NCBI GenBank assembly: GCA_034670405.1
Contig: JAXDDX010000003.1
Span: 4,226,501 to 4,290,500 of the forward strand
DNA length: 64,000 nt
Direction: 5' to 3'
Source: Hoplostethus atlanticus
Lineage: Eukaryota > Chordata > Actinopteri > Trachichthyiformes > Trachichthyidae
A model generated the notes under the pieces. That model saw only the letters and a program-made list of their open reading frames with translations. It ran no database searches and was not told where the DNA came from. A program made the translations under genes and the position numbers. Of this stretch, positions 53,590-64,000 are shown one piece after another. Position 1 is the first letter of the stretch. Every line of letters starts with the position of its first letter.

Positions 53590-53999
53590 GTTTACTAACT
53601 GAAAAGGGGTCTATTCAACAAAATTATCACAGTGGTCAGATTAAAAAAGTATAAAATTACAGTGACATAATGAGACGTACAGTGGAGCACGCACTATTTC
53701 TAGTTTCCCTCCTCATGACTTGGTATCATGTTACTGTTCACCCAATTAACCTCAAAACATCCCGTGGCACGGAAAGAGTGATATAACAGTGTTCCAAGAG
53801 TCAAGATCATGAATGATTTACCTGAGGAGCATGGGCTCAAAGCCAGGAAGAACACCTTCATTAATTTATAGATTACACGTATAGATAACCAAACAATCAA
53901 TTAATTAACAATATGAATGAACAATGCCCTTATATGAAGAGGTACTGACACAAGGATTCAGATGACAATAAAAGGTATTTTAAACAGTTTCTCTCCCCC

Positions 54000-56772
54000 C
54001 TAAAAAGCAAATCCTCCACAGTCGAACGCATCGAAGTCGGAGTCTCCTTCGAAGTCGAAGCTGTTGAAGTGCGGGGAGTCGACGTCCTGGCTGCAGGCGT
54101 GAAAGGAGCTCCCGGCGGGAAGCTCAGAGAAGCCTCCCGAGCTGTGGGTGATCTCGGTGGCCCTGCCGGCGAGGGGTGAGGAGGGGGAGCAGGAGTTGAG
54201 GTAGCCCAGAGCGGAGGAGGCTGCTGCCCCTCCCATCAGCAGGCACACTGCCCTCACCGCCCGAGCATCACTGCTGTTACCATGGCGAAGACAATCTGAC
54301 ACGCGATGAGGGGGGGCCACGGAGACGCTCCGCAGTGGCCGCCGTGGTCCACTGGCTGTAGGAGAAAATACATCATGAATGATCATACACGGTGTACGGT
54401 TAATTGTTTTTATTAAAGGAATACAGGTAAAGTAGTTTTTGGTAGATTTGCTCCATGCTAACTATTCAGCATGCTGAGTGATCGTAGGCGACCAGCATTA
54501 TCTCAAAAGTTAGACAATGAGAACTTGTAGCAGCTCTAACGCTAAATGGGATGCTTCCCATTTTAGAGTAATCGGAAGTGAAGATGCTGGACATACATCG
54601 AAAACCAGGGGGGATGGAGAGTGTGTGGTTCGGTTGGACTGACGGTCTGTATGGTTTCACTAGCCCTCTCTCTCTTTTTCTGTGTGTGTCAGACTGGCAG
54701 CGGCACACACATGAACACACACTGTTGACATGCCCCTCCAAAACACAACTAAATCCACCTGGAGGCTGATAGCGGGATTAGAGCGAACCCAATCCCAGTT
54801 TGGGTCAAGGCCAGGTTGTGACCAGACAATGTGATTGGTTGATGAAATGACAAGTTCAAGAAGTCTAGCTTTACCTGAGACTGTAAACAAAATGGAGAGA
54901 AGGGGGGGGGGGGGCTGAAAAACTTCTAAAAAACTTCTACTTCTAAGAGCAGAATGGTTATCACACCATCTAACTGGTATTCACCAGAACACTGACTGCC
55001 AAGTCATTCATGATCGTTGTTGTGTTGTGTTTTGGGTCTGCCAGTAGGCCAGGTTATCAATGAGGTAGAGCAGGAGGATCCCTGAGGACAGGAAAGCAGG
55101 CGCTCTTCACAGTGCCACCATCACCAGCATTGTTATTGAATAGATTTGGTTTTATGTGTTTATATTTAATTAGTAATCTTACTGATTGATTTTATTTAAG
55201 TCATACTATAAACCACTAACAACTTCTCATTATTTACAGGTCAGTCTTCTAACTTTGGATAATGCTAGTCTCATACAACCACTCAAGTGTTAGCATGGAG
55301 CATCAGAATAAATGATCTACTGGGGATACGTGGATGATTTAGGTGTCTGTTCCCACTGAGTAACAGGTAACTAACCAGCAGGCCAATCTCCCAAAGACTT
55401 GGTGAGCTATTACATCTGTCCAGTTATCATTGCTGACCTATGTTTTGGCCTCTGTCTCTGAAGGAGCCTCCCCGGTCAGTGACCCGGGACACCGGAGGGG
55501 TGCCCTCGCTGACCCTGGGCGACCCGGGGTCTTTGTCACTGGAGGAGTCTGGGAGGGGGTCTCGGTCAGTGATGCAGGGGGCAATGCTTCTCTGTCTCTG
55601 AAGGGTCAGGGGTGACGTGACACCCTGGAAAACAACACAGACAAAGAGCAGTGTGACAGCAGCATTTCTTGAACTGGGAGAAACATATAAACACACAACT
55701 TAAAATGACATCTGTGGAGTAACATGAGCATTTAGACAGAAGTATGGAAACATGGCTGACCAGACCAGAGTCAGAGCTGATGACTCACCTCTCTCACTTT
55801 CCTGAGCAACTTCAGCCACAGACTGTGAATGACAAACATGACCTGTTAACCACACATCCAGGCTTGAGTGTGTGTGTGTGTGTGTGAGTGTGTGTGTGTG
55901 TGTCATACATGTCTGTGCAGTGTGTGCAGGCTGAATGTGTGTGTGTCCATGTGCACGTGCGTGTGCGGGACTCACTTGCAGTCGTCCGGGCTGTCTGACA
56001 GCAGCAGCAGGAACTTGTCCTGAGGCAGGATGAGGGCAAAGCAGCAGTCCCTCCTGCCCCCTGGAGGCAACTTGGGCAGGTCCAGGATCTCTCTTCCCTC
56101 TACGATGGACTCGCAGTTGGTCTGTAGCACCACCACCTGGTCCGGGGGAGACTCGGCAACCCGACACACCAGCAGACTGCCCTCCATGGTCAGCACCAGG
56201 TACTTCTCCTTCCACTGCTTGAACATGAAGCCCCCTGCAGGGAGACGTGTGGGTAGGATGAGGCAGAGGGAACATCATGGCCAGAGTTGTTAGGGGTGGC
56301 GGGCGCCGACTGGTTCAGAAAGGGAGCTCGGGAATGGAAAGACTTACAGTTACACTTACATTTGATGCGTTCAGCTAATGCTCTTATCCAGAGTAACTTA
56401 CAATGAGTGCAACAGAAGAATAACAGGATTTGGATCCCATAAATGTAGCCCTCTCTCCCCTTGCAACCACTTCCCCAGGCCATCGCTGTAAACTAGAATG
56501 CATTGTAGGTCCAGTTTCCTGAATCTGTAAGGTTTTGAGGAATGGATGTGTGTCTGTCAACGGGAACCCTTAACCCGTACAAACAAAATAATCTGGGGTT
56601 TTAGGACACAGGTGATGGGGCAGATTGTAAGTGTCCCAGACAGCCACCCAGTCTGTAATAATGATAATAGATGGAGAGGAGAGCACGCGTTGATGGACGG
56701 GAAGGCCTGCTCTATATTTCGCTCTATTTCTCCATACAGGGGATTAGAGATGAACAGGTGGATTTTGCTAGG

Positions 56773-56808
<36 letters not shown>

Positions 56809-57690
56809 AAGTTCCTGAGCTAGCTTTGAACCATTCACATTGCTAGTACACAGTATTAGTGTTAGCCAGGACGCCACTAGAGACTCCTTATCAGAGGGAA
56901 TTGTGGGAGATATAAAACAGATGCAACACGAGCACAAAGGCGTGACGCATCGGGTCGGTTCTGGGTCATGACTTGGCTTTAAGAGTACATCTCGTCATCC
57001 TGCAAGAGCAGATCTGGGAGCAATTACATCTGACAGAGTGACTCCAGGGGCTGTAGGATATCAAACAGTGCAGATCTGAGACTGTTTTCCTCTTAAGTCA
57101 TAGTCAGCAGTCCTGGATCAGAACTGCCAGACGCCTGACACATTAATAAAATCAAAATCACTCAAGATATTAAAACATAGTAGATCCAGTCTGTAATTTT
57201 GGCAACAACGTTAACAACTATCCTTCAACAATTAACTTTAATTTTATGCTATTAATCATTCTGGAACAGTAGCTGTCACTTTTTAATGGTGGATATCTCA
57301 TCTCATCAAAACTCCACATGGACCCAATTGTGGTTCTTCATGCATGATATCACCTCTGATGGTTATATCAGATCATATTAAGTTGACATAGAAAATACAA
57401 ACAGGGATGAAGAGGACATTTTAAAGAGACCCTGCGTCTGTGACCTCAAGCCGCCCAGATTTAACAGCAACAACACAACATAATGCAATGGAAAACAATT
57501 GACCTTGACCCAGACATTTACAACAAACACACAAAAAAATAGTTTAAAAAAGCAGAAAACTGGTGAGACAGAGTTAAGGTCCATCACATGACAGCAGAGA
57601 GCTGCACACAGACGAAGGAAGAGTTGCCGTCCTACCATATTTCCTAAGGAAGCCCCGGTGTACGCCTGCTGTGCTCATGCTTGCGGTCAT
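54000..57690 (-). CDS. PH-domain protein, 296 aa, five coding exons; identity not recognised
   Basis: Exons in transcript order: 57636-57690, 55976-56234, 55789-55822, 55438-55624, 54000-54355. Phases fit at every junction, total 891 nt. Residues about 10-118 form a pleckstrin-homology domain: GFLRKYGGFMFKQWKEKYLV, then EGREILDLPKLPPGGRRDCC and FALILPQDKFLLLLSDSP, closing with the LWLKLLRKVRE helix that holds the conserved Trp. Such domains bind phosphoinositides or proteins. After it comes a Ser/Pro/Asp-rich linker, then a short hydrophobic stretch (AVCLLMGGAAASSALGYL). The acidic, aromatic C-terminus is FDFEGDSDFDAFDCGGFAF. I do not know the human orthologue. There is no signal peptide and no second domain. 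The start is the first ATG of the exon; a second ATG lies four codons on. Confidence 0.82.
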
Positions 57691-57753
57691 CCAGGCAACA
57701 GAGACTGAAATGGGAGGCAGAGCATTTGATGCTGAAAAATAGGGGGAGGTGGG

Positions 57754-57786
<33 letters not shown>

Positions 57787-57999
57787 AAATAATCCCTACT
57801 ATTTAGGCCTTCCTTAAACCCGTGCTGTTGTGAGTGGAGTTGGAGCCGTCCCCAGTCATGCACACATCAACATCATATGACCGTAAGAGGCCCAAATAAT
57901 CATAACAGCAATGGATAAATCCCACCAGAGAGATCCTGGGATTTTCATCGTGGCTCCTACCAGATGTCATGTTGGATTCTCTCGCTCTCTCCCACACTG

Positions 58000-58070
<71 letters not shown>

Positions 58071-58540
58071 TGCAAAAACGAAAAAGCTGAAATACACACA
58101 CAGATTTAAGCCCCTATTCTCAATCCTACCCACAGCATATGGGCAATTCACAATAGCTTATCATGAAATCGTCAAGTGCTGCCCAGTCCCCAGTGTATCT
58201 CTATGCCCTTGAGGGCCGGCTGAAACCTCGGATCACCTCCTGTCCAGCAGATTAAGACACAGGGATTGTCATTCCTGCACAGCTGGAAGCCCGGTGTTGT
58301 GGCGGTGTGGATAGGCTCAACCGGCATTTAATCTGTGTAGATCTGGGATACATCCTCCCGCGAGCCGACGCCCTGTGAAATATTAACTGTTTTTCAATGT
58401 CATATGTCAGCGCGGGGATTAAACCCTACTCATTGTATCTGCCGGCGCTCGCTCATCACAGTTAAAATAACATTACGTAACAGGAGGGATGATGGAGAGG
58501 CGTTGCCGTGTCAGAATCACATAGGTCACATACATTGATG

Positions 58541-58579
<39 letters not shown>

Positions 58580-61400
58580 CAACTTGAAACCACAGTGATG
58601 TAGAGAAAAACTGAATTATTATCTCTTAATAATAATAAGAAACTTCCCAAGGGGAGATCAGGTCACTGCAGCAGCAAAAGCAGCCAGGATTCAGTCAGGG
58701 GGAAAGACAAATAGAATATGAGCATATGAAAATAGAATATAAACCAGTAAAAACCTTCCTCCTCCTCATGGTCTCCCTCAACATTAAGCCAGTGGTTCTC
58801 CAACAAGGGCCTGGGGACTTCCAGGGGTCCTTGATAGGGGTCAGTGGGAAGAACAGTTCAACTTCATTACACTTGAATTCACCTACAAATGATCTCAGTT
58901 AGAGAATTTATAAGAACAACTATTCCAATCAGTTTCTCTCTCAACACTAAATCAGCAATGAAAACCTTCCAATATCAGGGTTCCTGGGACAAAATCTTGT
59001 CAAACGGGGGACCGTGTGTTTATTTGGGGACCTTTGGAGGATTTCAGAGTTTCAGAGAGACTTCTCAAGTTGGTCTCACGTGCAGCATCGGTTCTGCGTG
59101 TTCATCACCAGGAGGGGGCAGCAGTGTCTTGCTAAACCTTAGGCAGTCAGACGCCATGTAGGTCATCGTAGTGTACCGACCTGTTAGCCGACTGTCAGCC
59201 ACCCCTGGGAGGGCCTGCTAACCTCCCTGGGGTTAGCAGGGAGGTTGTTGGGTGGGAGAGCAATAAGGGAGGTGTTTCCCACGTAGCACAGCCTATAGGG
59301 ACTTGCCCTCAAAAGTAACAGGTTATTTTGTTAGGAATACTAATGGATGCCAACAAGGGTATTGACACTGTAGTCTCCATCTGTGGAGAGAACAGTAACT
59401 GGTGTCTGGTTATACTGGCATGGTGAATAACAGGAAGTAAGTCCTTTCAGCTCTATTAATCCACCGTGTCTCACCTACGTGCACCTAAACATCCTTAAGT
59501 CTTCAAATCTTGGCGTATGGTTCATCAGGTTTGTCAGATTTTGGATTGGCTTAAACCTAAACACAGATCCCGAGAGCTCATACCCATCCCCCACACCTTA
59601 CATCCCAGCAACAAAACCCAAACATTCCCTCCTCCCTGGCCGTCCAGCCCCGAAACTTTGTGTTTTTGAGTAGAACACCCCTCTTTCTTGTATAGGACCC
59701 CCTCCGTGACCCTCTCCCCTCCCTCTCTGCCTCTCTCTCTGTGCCTCTATCTGGGAGCAGTGAGAGCACCATTGCTCAAGCTCCTATTGAAAGGAGAGCA
59801 TATACAATGGGGTCTTTCTCAGTCCCTCTCTGTCTCCATTAAAGACCCTGGGAACACAACACTGTCCACAGAGCCACTCTTAAAGGGCCAGTGGGACCCA
59901 GGTCTTTGCAACCTGAGTCCCAGTGGCTCCCATCATTTTCATGGGAAAAACAACAAGGATCTACCCTGAAAAATCAATTATTGATGAAATGTATGTGAAC
60001 TGCAGGCCCTTCTCCCAGGCAGGGAGCGCCGGCATCACCTGAACACGCACAATCTCCTCAGACATCGCAGTCTGAAACAGCACAACAAACACTGCACTAC
60101 TCTCTGATGGGAATCAGGGACATTTATTTAGACTACTGTGGCCTATGACGTTTGGGTCTGTCTACATGAAATGTTATGGTCAAAGGCAGTCGCCAGTTAC
60201 TGAGACATTTAGATGACACAATCCTGGCTATCTGGAATAACTGAGTAAATCAAAAGTTATTAGACTGAATATTACATAGTTACATTTAATAGTAAGTTAA
60301 TAAATCAGGTTGATGTGGTGAGAAGACTGTTGGGTTGGTGTTGGTTTGTTTTCATCTGTGTCATTCTTGTCACTCACACACTTGAGACAAAATGACAAAA
60401 TTGACAAATTTGATTTTATTTATTGGATGTTTTATTTGTACAATGCACATTCATCAACATTACTTACTGTACACGTGCCAGTGTTAGCCAACAGGCTAGT
60501 TTTCAACTGCTGTCCCTGCATGGGCATGATGGTAAATAGCTGTTAAAAACAATAAAACAATATCGTGCAGACTGAGAAGACATCATATAAAAGTACAAAG
60601 TATAAAAGCTATCATGCAGGCAACAGTAAACCATAGCAGCCAGAGAAGGAGAGACATATTGGGTAGCCATGCATGATAAAGCTTTTTTTAAATCACATTT
60701 CAGAAGGAAATTGACATTTCAAAGCACATTTGACCTTAACTTAAACTATAAAGGTTATACAGCCTGACAGGTCTGTGTAGTGGGTGCAGCATGTAGAAAC
60801 ACCTGTGTGTGTGCTGGGTTGCATTTTCTTTTCTTTTTTTTTATTGAGCAGGAATTTACTATTACTACTTTATTAGTGGTTCTTCAATCTGAATGTAGAT
60901 CCAGGCTATCAGGTCACATCTAGTCCAGGTATGTCAGGTTATTATACCGCCTATGGCCATGCATAGCTCTGTGCTCGCCGTAGCTTCACTAGTAGAGAGT
61001 TACTTTGTTTGTTTCAGGCGGGGAAATGGGCGATTTACCGGGGACCCGTGAGTAATTAAAACGCGAACGAGGAATTGTCTTGAGACAATCAGCATGCCGC
61101 AGGGTTTCTCAGATCCTCTGTGAGAAAAGGAGGGAGACTCAGGAGGAGGCGGAGGATGATGGGGGGGGGATGATGGGAGGAGAGAAGGGGGGTCAGGAGA
61201 ATGGAAACAACTTGAGTTGAGGAATTTGAATCCTGTTTGAAGGGGGAGAGAGGGAAAAGAAAGGGCCAAGGGAGTATCTGAGGGAGTCTGAGGGACTGGT
61301 GGGCAGGAGCGAGACTGGGAACAACAGACTGCAGGAAACACTGGTTTAAAAATACTCCCTCGGAGCTGGAACCAGGCTGAACAACTTCATTAGCGCCTGA
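57691..61400. other. Spacer between the PH-domain gene and the exon at 61.7 kb
   Basis: This holds GA/CT and CA arrays (57765-57786, 57998-58068, 58542-58577), dispersed repeat pieces near 58790-58850 (GTGGTTCTCCAACAAGGG) and 60420-60520, and a short hairpin near 59218-59250 around GCTAACCTCCCTGGGGTTAGC. It probably contains the 5' UTR and promoter of the PH gene. No coding exon was recognised. Confidence 0.5.
57998..58068. repeat. Compound (CT)n(CA)n microsatellite
   Basis: About 40 bp of CT followed directly by about 30 bp of CA. Confidence 0.92.
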
Positions 61401-61756
61401 AAACTTCACAGCGCCTTTTTTTTTCGCGGACAGTTTCAACAACTTGAATAACCTGGTGTGTCCACGCTGAGCGTCTCGAGCAGAACAACACCGAGGCTTA
61501 AAAGGGAACAAGACGCTCGAGCAGCGCTTAAGTTCTCTACAGACTGTCACCGTGAACGGAACCCGGACGGGACACGGTTCGGTCCTACCTGTGGATAAGC
61601 TCGTTTTCAGCATCTGTCGGAGCCGCAGCAAAACTTTTAAGCGCACAACTTGGATTTCTGCGCCGGTGAGATGCGGTGATGGGGTCCGCTGGTGTCTCCG
61701 AGATGTTTACTTCTATCACGCAGCGTATTTCCAGAGGTGTTCTTGGAGGAAAAGCT

Positions 61757-61835
61757 ATGAGGTCCAAATGGTCACCGCTGCTGCTCGTGGTCGTTTTATC
61801 TGCCTTGAGGCCGGTAACCACCGGCACCTTGACAG
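61757..61835 (+). CDS. First coding exon of an unidentified secreted or membrane protein (partial)
   Basis: The exon encodes MRSKWSPLLLVVVLSALRPV and then TTGTLT before a strong donor (ACAG before GTAAGT) at 61836. This is a classic signal peptide with a leucine/valine core. The GC-rich upstream sequence (about 61380-61756) fits a promoter and 5' UTR. ATGs at 61676 and 61679 are in frame and would add 27 residues, but they dilute the signal peptide, so 61757 is preferred. The frame ends in phase 1. No further exon is found to the window edge. By human 19q13.2 gene order (CYP2S1 next to AXL, near TGFB1) a receptor such as axl is a candidate, but the sequence itself does not show it. Confidence 0.6.
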
Positions 61836-64000
61836 GTAAGTCTTCCGTCATACTGTTAGTCGGCTTCAGCCTAAAGAAAAACAACATAACGAGCAATTAG
61901 TCAGCTCTCTGCTCCTTAGCCATTAAATCAATTTGCTCCGGGTTTGTGAGACCGCAGCTCCGAGTGTGTTCAACATCTGGCCACTTCATGTTAAATGCAC
62001 GTGAGGGAACAAACGCTCATAAAAAGTTTTTACTCAAGTCTTTTAAACAAGGTGCACAAAAAGTACACATGAAAATAAAAGATCAGGTGGAGAATTTATA
62101 TCAAAGTTCAGGTTTAGGATTTACTTCAAATAAAGGTCAACCAGTCTTGAGAGTGGTGATGATGCTGTTGATACACAAGCCATATGATCCATATGTGATA
62201 TGATAGCCACCGTGTGATTTAGGAAGAAGGGGCATTATTTTGCAAGCAGTCCTTCTAATGTTTCCTAGTGTGTGTTAATAGATGGACTTTTAAAAGGTAA
62301 GGGGCTTTGAGATCAGGTGCTGCATGACGTGTTTGGATGGGATATTGACTCCATCAGCCATCAGACCAATGCTGGTCAATTTTGACTGTGGCTGGTGAGT
62401 TTGTCGACTCTACCAGCCACAGGCCAGGCTTCCCACTGGTCATGGACTTTCTGGAAAATCAAGGGATTTTGAGAGGCTGCATTCTAGACAAGGAAAGTCA
62501 TGGATTTTGAAGTCAGGGATTATCAGGGAATCTTACAAGTCAACAGAATGTCTTTTACAACTTGTTGCACACATTCATTGCATTAGATGGTTTTCAGCTG
62601 GTCTCCTCCACAGCAAGCCCAGCTGTGGTGGAGACCAGACTGTTTACCTGTTTACAACTTTTTCTGATAAACAACATGAACAAACCAGGAAGGAATCACA
62701 TGTTTAGGTCGTGGAAGCGCTCCGACTTAGTTGGGGACAGTCGTGGGAAAGTCATGGAATTTTATATCAGGGCCCTGATGGGAATCCTGCCAACCATCGC
62801 CCAAGTCTTATTCCCTTCTAAAAATAAACAGTAAAAATGACTTCCTTGTCCTGCTGCCTGGTGTTCCTAGCTGTCAGCTCATGTGTTTTGACCATTATGG
62901 TTGTGCTGAGAAGGAGAAGAAGGAGCCGTACCTCTGCCCGCAAGAGATATATGATCAGGAGGGACAGAGCTTACTGGACATCGGTGTGATTTACAGGCTC
63001 AGACTGAGGGTTTCAAAGAAAAACGTCTCTCCAGGCTTGGAATGCCAATGCGTCGGTTCTTATTTGGATGTAGGGATGGCTGGGGTGGGGGACTGGGGGA
63101 GTACGGGGGTGGAGTGGGGGAAAAAACAAATGCTTTAGCTTGTGAGTCAGAGCCGGTCTGATTCATACTCAAGCAGCAAAATGATGGATGGGGTACGGGG
63201 GCATGAGTGGAGGAGAAAGAATTGGGAGGGGAGGTGGCAAAATGTGTAGCGATGAATCCGAAGAATGGCATGAAAAGGAGGGTAAATGAAAAAGTGTGGG
63301 GGGGGGGGGGGGGAGTGCAAGAATGGATGGGCTGAGTTATGTAGCTTTAAAAGCCAGAAAGATAAAGGAGGGAGTGAGAGAAGGATAAATGCATGGTCTG
63401 TGTTGTTTTTTTAGGTATGTGCACGTCTTCGGACATTTAACATCTGAGCGTTTGCACTGAAAGAGAGAGTAGGAGAGCAGGGAGAAAGGGACGGGACGGA
63501 AAAAGATCAAGAAAAAGAGGAACCTCGAGGGAAAACCAGGGACAAAAGAGAGGAGTGGGAGCAGTTAAGCTGAACCGAATCACTGGAGACAGGCCACACA
63601 CACACACACACACACTCACAGACATACACTGTTTGATCATGGCCTGTTGTATCTATCAGCCTCTGCATTCTTATAAAAGGTTTACAAGCTTATTATTACA
63701 TGAATGCAGACAATTGCAGAAAGAAAGTTGAGTTATTTTGTTCGATATACCAGTGATAGAAAACCCTCCAGACTGTGCAGGTCTAAAAGAAATCAGCCAA
63801 GCTGAAAGATGGAGGAGGGAATGACTTTTAACGCCAAAGAACACACAGAGACAGAGAGGCCCCTACACGTCTCCAATGCTCCTAGAACAAGCTTTCTGAA
63901 TGTCCGGTTGTGTGTGTGTGTGTGTGTGTTTGTAATGTGCATGGGAGAATCAAGAGCATGCTATTATGTTTGTTTACATCCACCTCTCAGTAAAATAACC
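61836..64000 (+). other. Start of a large first intron, no exon seen
   Basis: About 2.2 kb after the donor at 61836 holds a dispersed repeat at 62342-62419 (with related sequence to about 62780), a poly-G run near 63300, and CA/GT runs near 63597 and 63909. No protein-coding exon with recognisable similarity was found. Confidence 0.5.
62342..62419 (+). repeat. Dispersed repeat, copy 2
   Basis: CAGCCATCAGACCAATGCTGG, then GACTGTGGCTGGTGAGTTTG and CTCTACCAGCC, related to 28391-28464. The sequence after it, with AAAGTCATGGATTTTGA, also looks like a fish dispersed repeat. Confidence 0.5.

Larger units (their letters stand above)
52855..53612. mobile_element. Internally deleted ISL2EU-like DNA transposon
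   Basis: About 758 bp. The left end AGACCCTTTTAGC is matched in inverse by the right end, AGACCCCTTTTCAG. A perfect 16-bp inverted repeat (TTAGCTGGAGGCAAAA) lies inside each end, at 52894-52909 and 53547-53562. AT flanks both sides (52853-52854 and 53613-53614), which fits a 2-bp AT target duplication. It carries the first exon of a THAP protein on the plus strand and the start of a second protein on the minus strand. That two-gene convergent layout with a THAP-type and a YqaJ-associated protein is what I recall for ISL2EU (IS4EU) elements; the name is an inference. Confidence 0.65.

Noticed and set aside
55700-56278. Long frame on the minus strand overlapping the PH-domain exon
   Set aside because: It is in the wrong frame relative to the PH domain and runs through a GT repeat; the PH frame explains the locus.

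Overview
This is a vertebrate nuclear window, almost certainly a ray-finned (teleost) fish. The genes are split into many short exons with GT-AG introns. The proteins are clearly vertebrate (PPP5C, TGF-beta 1, CDKL1, CYP2). The repeats are typical of fish: CA/GA microsatellites, L1 and L2-type LINE fragments, a tRNA-derived SINE, short inverted-repeat elements and an ISL2EU-like transposon remnant. There are no bacterial operons, CRISPR arrays or viral genes. I worked out gene models by joining exons by eye on splice consensus, reading-frame phase and family homology.

Layout. (1) 1-8.1 kb, minus strand: ppp5c, 13 coding exons, 491 aa, complete. (2) 8.1-19.2 kb: gene-free spacer rich in microsatellites. 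(3) 19.2-29.3 kb, minus: tgfb1, six coding exons, 378 aa, complete, with signal peptide, RGD, furin site and the nine-cysteine mature ligand. (4) 29.3-34.3 kb: spacer between divergent tgfb1 and cdkl1. (5) 34.3-39.5 kb, plus: cdkl1, nine coding exons, 349 aa. (6) 39.8-51.0 kb, minus: two tandem CYP2 genes. The first is intact (nine exons, 493 aa). The second keeps all nine exons but has four frameshifts, so it is a pseudogene. L1 fragments lie in and between them, and one L1 copy is split by a 697-bp palindromic MITE. A duplicated intron piece at 51.3-51.5 kb points to a lost third copy. (7) 51.8-53.6 kb: a nearly perfect 169-bp-arm palindrome, then an ISL2EU-like transposon remnant. (8) 54.0-57.7 kb, minus: a five-exon PH-domain gene (296 aa) that I cannot name. 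(9) 61.4-61.8 kb, plus: the first exon of a secreted or membrane protein whose remainder lies beyond the window.

The genes are not a pathway cluster. Their company is positional: TGFB1, a CYP2 cluster and PPP5C all lie on human 19q13, so the block looks like a piece of that ancestral segment with cdkl1 in its midst. TGF-beta 1 is a latent secreted cytokine, PP5 a TPR-guided Ser/Thr phosphatase that partners Hsp90, CDKL1 a CDK/MAPK-like kinase, and the CYP2 enzyme a microsomal monooxygenase.

The least explained features are the long palindrome, the paired-gene ISL2EU remnant, the PH-domain gene with its acidic/aromatic tail, and the altered RGD context in TGF-beta 1. I found no clear new biological system.
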